Positions 10,119 to 15,989 of a stretch of DNA of 15,989 bases are shown here, in pieces. The position numbers and the translations under genes were made by a program. The notes below the pieces were generated by a model. It searched no databases. It had not been told where the DNA came from and worked only from the letters and a program-made list of their open reading frames with translations. Every line of letters starts with the position of its first letter. Position 1 is the first letter of the stretch. Source of the DNA: Zancudomyces culisetae (Eukaryota > Kickxellomycota > Harpellomycetes > Harpellales > Legeriomycetaceae); the NCBI GenBank assembly GCA_001969505.1, contig LSSK01000963.1, positions 1-15,989 on the forward strand, read 5' to 3'.

Positions 10119-10933
10119 ATGGACGCGATAAACAAGATAATATTCGACCCCAAATATTTTCATGTACTTTCGGTACTGAAGGGGTGTAGGAATGGTTTGG
10201 TATACGGGACCAAAATCCGGTTTCCTCACGCACTTGTAATGACTGTTCTCTTTAGGAGCGGGTCGTAAGTTTTGTTTTTATCTTGTATTTATACCAAGTC
10301 TCAGTTCTTAGCAGACTGTACAATCGACCCTTCACTAAGCTTTACTAGAAAAAGTTGAAAAATACAATGTTTCGAAAAATAGGCCACGAGATAAGATTAA
10401 AGTAATACTAAAAGCTACAAGGGACCACGCACTGAAGCTAGCGAAATTTGTAACAATATACAAAACATTGTTGATTTTACTCGAAAAAGTCTTCTCCGCA
10501 AAGGACAAAGTGTATGCTCCTTTCATTTCTGGTTGTGTTGGTGGATACATCATATTCCACGACGAAACTTCCATGAACAGCCAGGTACGACTTTCTAAAT
10601 ACAAAAACCAACACATTTTTGCCAATGTATTTTTTATGAACCCATTAAACGTCATTCTTTTAATCGATATGTCCAAATTGTAATTAGATTGTGCTTTACC
10701 TCTTCTCCAGAGTGGCAACCAGTCTGTTTAAGGAAGGATGGAATGCTTCAGGAATGAAAACACCAGAAAACTCATTTGCAATATTTGCAGCGTTATGCTG
10801 GGGGGCCGTAATGGCGCTACATACTTCTGATGTTAGATCCCTACAGCTAGGTTTGAAGAACTCTATGGATTATATATATACGAATGCCAACAAGTGGGAT
10901 TCATTAAAAACCCTGATATGGCACAATTCATAA
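10119..10933 (+). CDS. PXMP4: Peroxisomal membrane protein PXMP4/PMP24 (Tim17/22/23-like family)
   Basis: An integral peroxisomal membrane protein of unknown biochemical role, found in animals and many fungi. Three exons, 10119-10264, 10383-10584 and 10688-10933, encode 197 residues against about 212 in human. Intron 1 (118 nt) has donor GTAAGT and acceptor AAAAATAG in phase 2. Intron 2 (103 nt) has donor GTACGA and acceptor GTAATTAG in phase 0. Conserved stretches are VLKGCRNGLVYGTKIRFPHA and LVMTVLFRSGS (about 19-49), LKATRDHALKLAKFVTIYK, the glycine-rich FISGCVGGYIIF, NSQIVLYLFSRV across the second splice, and the C-terminal SLQLGLKNSMDYIY. These follow human PXMP4 in order and spacing, which confirms both splices. 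The gene stands opposite IMPACT across 1.2 kb and converges with VMA21. AATAAA lies 62 nt past the stop. Confidence 0.92.
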
Positions 10934-10994
10934 TTACAACTGATCACCCTAGTACCCTCATTTTACAAACAAGGATACCATCACGTTCACTAAT

Positions 10995-11000
10995 AATAAA
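10995..11000 (+). terminator. Poly(A) signal candidate for PXMP4
   Basis: AATAAA lies 62 nt downstream of the PXMP4 stop, followed by an A run and a T-rich stretch (CTCTTTTTT). Position and motif are typical, but no transcript evidence is available. Confidence 0.45.
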
Positions 11001-11133
11001 AAAACTCCTCTTTTTTATATGTGGATATACATGCCGTTCTTTTGGTAGTATGGCAGTTTTATATAGAATGCATTGATACATTGCTTAACGAACTCAGTCT
11101 AGCGGTTCAAATAAAATATACTTGGTGCTTGCG

Positions 11134-11145
11134 AATAAATTTATT
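11134..11145. terminator. Palindromic AATAAATTTATT, poly(A) signal on both strands
   Basis: The same 12-bp palindrome as at 901-912 lies between the convergent PXMP4 and VMA21 stops. It gives AATAAA to PXMP4 (200 nt past its stop) and to VMA21 (about 195 nt past its stop). The near-central location fits a shared bidirectional 3'-end element, which is inferred. Confidence 0.45.
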
Positions 11146-11337
11146 TTAGTATTGTTTGCAATTCATTAAATGATGTGAATGCGGGTTTCGACTCATTCTT
11201 TTTTCTTTCTTGCTTAAAAAAAAGCGCTACGATGTAGGCTACATATATCAAGAAACAAAGATCTGGTAAATTATACAGTAGTAAAAGGTAGTCTGCCGTG
11301 TCCAAGAGACGCTGTAGATGGCGTTGGGGCAGTACTT

Positions 11338-11837
11338 TCACTTTTTCTTGGTATTCATGTAGTATTCATATTCCTCCTTTGCAGCAACAAGTATGTACCC
11401 TATGATAACAGCATTTGCTAAAACTACAGCTATTATTGCCGCAACAATTGTACTTTCTATTTGCGAATTAGTATAAATGTTAGACCTGAATACCGGAAAA
11501 TATCGCAGAATTCAACAAAAATCGATACTAACGCTCCTCATGTTCTTGGTCTACTTTTTTAAATTTATTTTCCTCTTCAAGTACGACCTACCTGTGAACC
11601 ATTTCAGACTGACAAAATACATTGTTATTGGAAGAATAAGCAAGCCTCCTGCAAAACAGTAGAATTTCGTCAGCACCTGCCTAAAGTTTCATACATAAAC
11701 AAGTCTAAATGATGTATTCTTACAAGTATTCAAATGAATATGAGTATATGACTGTACCTGTTCGCTTGAGCATCTGCCTCACTTTGAGAAACGCCTACAA
11801 CACGTTTTGCCACAGAATCCTTCTTTGTGTCAGACAT
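11338..11837 (-). CDS. VMA21: VMA21, V-ATPase assembly chaperone of the ER
   Basis: A small ER membrane protein that assists assembly of the proton-pumping Vo sector of the vacuolar ATPase and escorts it to the Golgi. Three exons on the minus strand, 11837-11758, 11680-11592 and 11456-11338, encode 95 residues, close to the family's 77-101. Intron 1 (77 nt) has GTACAG and ACTTTAG in phase 2. Intron 2 (135 nt) has GTAGGT, branch CTAAC or ACTAAT, and acceptor CAAATAG in phase 1. TM1 is about 31-52, with the family's L-x-x-P in LLILPITMYF. TM2 is about 60-82 (VAAIIAVVLANAVIIGYILV), close to yeast VMA21. The N-terminus is hydrophilic. The C-terminus is TKKK, a lysine-rich end resembling, but not exactly, the KKxx ER-retrieval signal. 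The gene is too fragmented to show as one long ORF. It is head to head with EBP. Confidence 0.88.
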
Positions 11838-12267
11838 TGTCGTTTATATAAATTATTATTGATACTCCACGCCTGCTATTGAATTACAAAGTTAATATCC
11901 AATACCAAAGTCCACTACTATTTATGTTTGTAGCCAGATTAACAAATAATATAGACTAGTACGCTTTCTATTGTTCGGTAAAGATAGTTTCGCAATCTGT
12001 AGCTGATCTGATAGCCTGTTCTGTTGTGGGGCTTTGTGGGTGCCAAAATAAGGGATTTATGATATTTCACTTTTTTTTTTCTTTTTTGCTTTTACAAGTA
12101 AATAATAAAAACAACAATAATAAAAAAGAACAACGAATTAGAATCGAGCAATTATGAGCATATTTATTGGTTTGAATCAAAATGTTTAGATATTGCTTGC
12201 TTTTGGCCTGAAATCTCAAATTAGATAATCAAACGAAAAACAAAGAGGATCAAATACCAATATACAA
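11838..12267. promoter_or_regulatory. Shared divergent promoter region of VMA21 and EBP
   Basis: There are 430 bp between the two ATGs. It contains a T10-C-T6 tract at 12071-12087, like the poly(dA:dT) tracts that keep fungal promoters nucleosome-free. It also has a G-rich patch with TTGTGGGG and TTTGTGGG (about 12023-12040). No convincing TATA box was seen for EBP. That both genes use it is inferred from the layout. Confidence 0.4.
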
Positions 12268-13008
12268 ATGGAGATAGCAATAGAACAATCCCCAACAAAC
12301 ACTGCAGCCAAGTTCATGGAAGCACACCCATACTATCCTGTTGACGCCCATATACCAAATTATAGGGGACCGGTGGCAAACAAACCTACGATCTTTCTGT
12401 TAGTTTCGGCAATTGCGTGTGGGGCTATTTTTATTAGTGAATATTTTATATTACGAGCCAACAGACAAGGTAGAAAGGTTGAAAAGGTAGATGCAAAAAC
12501 AGGTATAACAAGGGGAGCTAAAATAAATGGAATAAAGAGATTTGGTGCAAATTGGTTTGCCTTATGTGCAGCATTCCATTTATTAATTGAGGGTTATTTT
12601 GTTCTAAACAACAAGCGGTTAGGAGAAAGTACGTTCATCTTTGCGGATATTTTTAAGGAATACGGATTTGCTGACAGTAGATATCTTTTAAGTGACATGT
12701 TTATGGTTGTAGTGGAGGGATTTACGAGCTTTGTCGTGGGGCCACTGTGTTTGGCTACAGTGTATAGTATAATAATCGACTCACCAATGCAGCACATTCT
12801 TCAACTGTTTTGTTCGGTGGTTCATATATATAGCCTCACGCTGTACACTTTTACAAATATACTTCAAGACAGCAAATATACACATCCAGATCCATTTTAT
12901 TTTTGGGTGTATTTTCTTTTGTTTAACATACCATGGGGTATTGTTCCTGTTGTACTACTGTTCAACTCAATACGATTTATATCAAAGGCGTTGTATGCTC
13001 ATAGCTAA
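12268..13008 (+). CDS. EBP: EBP, 3-beta-hydroxysteroid delta8-delta7 sterol isomerase
   Basis: Emopamil-binding-protein family enzyme of the ER membrane. It moves the C8-C9 sterol double bond to C7-C8 in late sterol synthesis. A single exon of 246 residues is close to human EBP (230). The catalytic pattern is present: H104 and E108 in FHLLIEGYF, E150 and T153 in VVVEGFTSF, and N220 and W223 in FNIPWGIVP. The family blocks ADSRYLLSD (136-143), ILQLFCSV and FYFWVYF are clear. Hydrophobic segments lie near 42-62, 95-113, 143-170, 175-198 and 212-236. The N-terminal 38 residues are polar. Yeasts use the unrelated ERG2 isomerase for this step, so the EBP type is informative about lineage. The gene has no intron. 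An AATAAA lies at 13136-13141. Confidence 0.94.
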   Translation: MEIAIEQSPTNTAAKFMEAHPYYPVDAHIPNYRGPVANKPTIFLLVSAIACGAIFISEYFILRANRQGRKVEKVDAKTGITRGAKINGIKRFGANWFALCAAFHLLIEGYFVLNNKRLGESTFIFADIFKEYGFADSRYLLSDMFMVVVEGFTSFVVGPLCLATVYSIIIDSPMQHILQLFCSVVHIYSLTLYTFTNILQDSKYTHPDPFYFWVYFLLFNIPWGIVPVVLLFNSIRFISKALYAHS

Positions 13009-13994
13009 ACACTACCTTCTTTTTATCGATAATTTATTCGAGTATTACATAGTCCTGTGTTTTTGAGGCTGGTTGGTAGCTGTTATGACTTTTATGTTAC
13101 TTTCTTTATTGTATTTACCATCCACATACGCTACAAATAAACCAAAATTAACATGAGAAAACAGTGAAAAAAGAAATAATATGGCTAAACTACTGATCAT
13201 ATGTATCGCAATACAAACGTTGGACCAAACAAAAACCTACATGTAAGGAGTTGTTTTGGGTCCTTGAATGTAATCTTTATTAAGTTTCAAAAGCAACAGC
13301 AAAGGGAGGCTAAATAGTCAAAAATACACCCAAATAGGAAATGTAGGCTCTTCAGTTAGCACTGCTACTGAGTTGGTTGTCCATAGATAAAATATGCAGA
13401 CAAACTCACTTTTATTTATTTATCTATTTTTTAATATTTTGACAAGGATCTTTTGTTTACCCAACGATTGTACATGTTGGGGGAGTAGACACAAATGACC
13501 GAAATACGGAGTTCAAAACAAAAAAAGGAAAAAAAAAAGATGGCAACAAATGAACAAACAAACAAGAACAAGACAACAACAAAAAAAAATAAATCAAAAC
13601 TGTACAAACAATTAAGGGTATAATTAATAAATGCCTAATTGAATTTTTCAAGAATTAGTCAATAATATCTATGTTCAAGTTCAAAAAAGCTGACTTACTT
13701 ACCATATAGATTTATATTTGTGTTTAGCTGAATCATTATTTTATCCGAATTTGCAAATAGTGAATACACAGAAAGTGGGGGAACTAGTAGTCAGTATATC
13801 AGGCAAATATTCCACAGCGAAATAAGGAGAGAGAGAGAAGACCAACAGTTATAGTTGATCCAGGGATAAAAGCGTTTTGCAAATGCCACAGAATACTACA
13901 AATCAAAAGCAGTAAAAAAAAGAATTAACGAGAGGCGAGATAAAATTGAGGTATTAAGAAACTGAATCCAAAGTAAAAATCATATACTTTAAGG
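13009..13994. other. Intergenic region between EBP and GWT1
   Basis: It holds the EBP 3' UTR (AATAAA at 13136-13141) and then the GWT1 promoter. A T-poor, A/C-rich low-complexity stretch lies at about 13510-13605 (runs of A mixed with AAC and AAAC units). A short GAGAGAGAGA tract lies near 13828. No coding region or RNA gene is recognised. The minus-strand frame at 13457-13651 is a product of that low-complexity stretch. Confidence 0.5.
13136..13141 (+). terminator. Poly(A) signal candidate for EBP
   Basis: AATAAA lies 128 nt past the EBP stop. It is the first exact hexamer downstream on the plus strand. Confidence 0.4.
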
Positions 13995-15678
13995 ATGGAA
14001 AGCGAAATGGGACATAAATATTTAGATATAGAGAAAAATACGACAGCAAGTGACATAATTGTTACACTATTGAGTTCTTGGGTAAGTAAAAGAGTGGATA
14101 TAACGATACATAACTGATATGTGCAACGCAGGAATTGGTAATCAAATAAATGAATATATGTATGTATTTGTAGATTGCGTATTTTTGCTGGAGAGTTTCC
14201 AAGTATGCTAACAAGGTACGGGGTGGAGTTGAACCGGCTAATCGCGGTATCAGCAAGACAATGGATAAAAAGACACTATTCAGGACATATGCCAAAGATT
14301 TTGCACTGTTTATAATGCCATTATTTCTAGTATATACAACATTGGAGTTGGGATATGTGGTGAATGCGGGGCTGCTTGGATATGGATTAGGTAAATTCAA
14401 TGAGGCTAAAAAAATAGAAGCCAAAAGGCGAACACTAGAACAAAATAAACAGGAAAGGTCGATAGTAGACAAGAAGAGGGATGGGGCAAAGAAGAGTGAG
14501 GGAAAGGAAGCGGGGAGGAAGGAAACGCTAATAAAATGCAGATATATTACAATGTACAGAGGAATAATGATGGTGATCACGTGCTTTGCGATATTGGGGA
14601 TAGATTTTTCAATATATCCACGAAGGTTTGGAAAAACAGAGACATATGGAAACTCAGTGGTAAGTATATGTAGTTGGGTTATGAAAATGTACATGCAATA
14701 GCTAGGAGAAAATATTTAATGAATACGTGTGGAAAAAAATAGATGGATGTAGGAGTGGGGTGTTTTGTATTTGCGGCAGGGGTGGTGGGAGCTCGGAGGT
14801 ATCTGAAGGAAAGGATTCTGGGAAAAAGGATAGGGATAGTGGAGCAAATGGTGGAGGGGTTTAAATCGTCGATGGAGCTAATAGTTCTGGGGCTACTACG
14901 GTTGTATTTTACAAAGAAAGTTGGGTATGATGTGAATGTAAAGGAGTATGGAGTGCACTGGAACTTTTTTTTCACGCTGGGAGCGTTGCCAATAATGGTG
15001 CCGATTATCCGAGGTGTACGGAAAATAGACTATCGGATTAGCATGGTAGTGATATTGGTAGGGTATCAAGTTATGTTGACTTGGTTTGGACTAGAGGAGT
15101 TTATACTGTATGGTGAGCGAGTAGATCTGATCTCAAAAAACAAGGAAGGAATATTTTCATCGATTGGGTATGTATGTGTGTATTTGGCGGGAATGGCACT
15201 AGGCGAACAGCTATTGTCGAGCAAAAGAGATGACGAGGCCAACAAGTTCAGGCGGATGATGGGCGGATGGGTGGTATTGTTTGTGGGGTACCGAGTGATA
15301 GATGGGATTGTTGGGCTGCGCATGTCACGACGAATGGCCAACATGGCGTATTGTGTGTGGACGATATTGTTTAATGTGGCAGGAATTTTGATATTAAAGT
15401 TTATTGATGAAATAACAACGATAGGAGAAGAAGTGGAAAGCGACAATGACAACGACGGGCCGTTGCTGATCGAAGCAATCAACTACAACAGTTTGAGTGT
15501 GTTTTTGGTGGCAAATGTTTCGACAGGAATGGTGAATTTGGGCTTTCGGGAATTTATTCCACCATACAAGGCGCTACTTGCAAGCGACTGGGTGGCGTAC
15601 TTGGTGTTGTTTATTTATATGGTAGAAATATGTGCAGTCGCAATAGTGCTGAAATGCTTGAACCTAAAGATCCGATGA
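13995..15678 (+). CDS. PIGW: GWT1/PIG-W, GPI-anchor inositol acyltransferase
   Basis: A multi-pass ER membrane enzyme that acylates the inositol of GlcN-PI during GPI-anchor synthesis. Exons 13995-14081, 14174-14659 and 14743-15678 encode 502 residues (yeast GWT1 has 490). Intron 1 (92 nt) has GTAAGT and TTTGTAG in phase 0. Intron 2 (83 nt) has GTAAGT and AAAAAAATAG in phase 0. Family blocks appear in order: YPRRFGKTETYG (177-188), MDVGVGCFVF right after the second splice (192-201), GLLRLYFTKK, EYGVHWNFF (259-267), NKEGIFSSIGY (324-334), RRMANMAYCVW and LVANVSTGMVN. A loop at about 102-147 is unusually rich in Lys, Arg and Glu. The usually conserved NxNGL motif reads NYNSL (438-442). Codons are purine-rich, which leaves a stop-poor shadow frame on the other strand. 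The stop is only 10 bp from the convergent PP5 stop. Confidence 0.95.
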
Positions 15679-15688
15679 CTAAAGCCAC

Positions 15689-15989
15689 TTAGCCGAAGGG
15701 CGAGAAGCTGGCGTACGAACGGACTTTGGGATGGTCGACGGCCTCAAATGTTACGTATTTAAAGTCTAGCTGGTGGTCGATGCGGATAAATGCACCCAGA
15801 TTTCCCATTTGGTCGCAGTAGTTTGGTGCGCTGAACACTGTGATGCACCGGCCATCGTGTTCGATTTCGTACCCGCCTTGCTTCTGTTCGTGGCTGCGAA
15901 TCACACACTTCAGGTCGTTTGCATCACAGAATCGCTTGGTGACGTCTGGCCCAAACTGGATCGCTACGCCACGGCGGTTGGGTGAGCGA
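15689..15989 (-). CDS. PPP5C: Serine/threonine protein phosphatase 5 (PP5/PPT1), C-terminal part, 5' end outside window
   Basis: PPP-family phosphatase whose full form has N-terminal TPR repeats that bind Hsp90; only the end of the catalytic domain is here. The 99 visible codons (from 15988) read RGVAIQFGPDVTKRF, then IRSHE with the invariant metal-binding histidine, then GGRCITVFSAPNYCDQMGN. RSHE plus the QFGPDVT block points to PP5 rather than PP1, PP2A or calcineurin, which have RAHQ-type motifs. The C-terminus is about as long as in human PP5 but ends ASFSPFG. The true start is upstream of this fragment, so the methionine at 15904 is internal. The stretch is visibly richer in G+C than the rest of the window. 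It converges with GWT1, so the two mRNAs must overlap at their 3' ends. Confidence 0.92.
   Translation of the reverse strand, partial: RSPNRRGVAIQFGPDVTKRFCDANDLKCVIRSHEQKQGGYEIEHDGRCITVFSAPNYCDQMGNLGAFIRIDHQLDFKYVTFEAVDHPKVRSYASFSPFG

Noticed and set aside
10335-10718. 127-codon minus-strand frame
   Set aside because: It is antisense to PXMP4 exon 2, which is clearly coding on the plus strand.
14062-14694. 210-codon minus-strand open frame opposite GWT1
   Set aside because: It crosses both GWT1 exon 2 and parts of two introns, and its sequence is the shadow of purine-rich sense codons. GWT1 on the plus strand is unmistakable.

Overview
This is a piece of a eukaryotic nuclear genome. It is AT-rich, has many A/T homopolymer runs, and carries single genes on alternating strands. 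Most genes have short introns (77-232 nt) that begin GT and end AG. All stops fit the standard code (TAA and TGA are both used as ends). Every confident gene is a eukaryotic housekeeping gene for membrane traffic, mitochondria, peroxisomes, ER or GPI lipids, or signalling. The small introns and compact spacing suggest a protist or an early-diverging fungus. The carrier reads like animal and amoeba ADP/ATP carriers (LLLQVQ rather than the LIQNQDE of Dikarya), and the sterol isomerase is of EBP type rather than yeast ERG2 type, so an ordinary ascomycete or basidiomycete is unlikely. The exact lineage is not resolved.

Layout from left to right: the last exon of alpha-SNAP (+, 45-465); an intron-less ADP/ATP carrier (-, 908-1834); about 4.75 kb with no convincing gene (1835-6587); an unrecognised two-exon gene for a small two-helix membrane protein (+, 6588-7374); IMPACT/YIH1, the GCN2 regulator (-, 7737-8877, one intron); PXMP4/PMP24, a peroxisomal membrane protein (+, 10119-10933, two introns); VMA21, the V-ATPase assembly factor (-, 11338-11837, two introns); EBP, sterol delta8-delta7 isomerase (+, 12268-13008, no intron); GWT1/PIG-W, the GPI inositol acyltransferase (+, 13995-15678, two introns); and the C-terminal part of protein phosphatase 5 (-, 15689-15989, cut by the window edge).

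The genes do not form an operon or an obvious cluster. Three of them (VMA21, EBP, GWT1) act in the ER membrane, which may be coincidence. Four pairs are convergent (alpha-SNAP/carrier, membrane protein/IMPACT, PXMP4/VMA21, GWT1/PP5). Two of those intervals contain the same 12-bp palindrome, which carries AATAAA on both strands, and one pair is separated by only 10 bp. VMA21 and EBP are head to head across 430 bp.

The exon structures were worked out by hand from reading phase, splice signals and remembered family conservation; no database search was run. No transposon, tRNA, rRNA, CRISPR or clear structured RNA was recognised. The least explained items are the two-helix membrane protein and the 4.75-kb non-coding interval.
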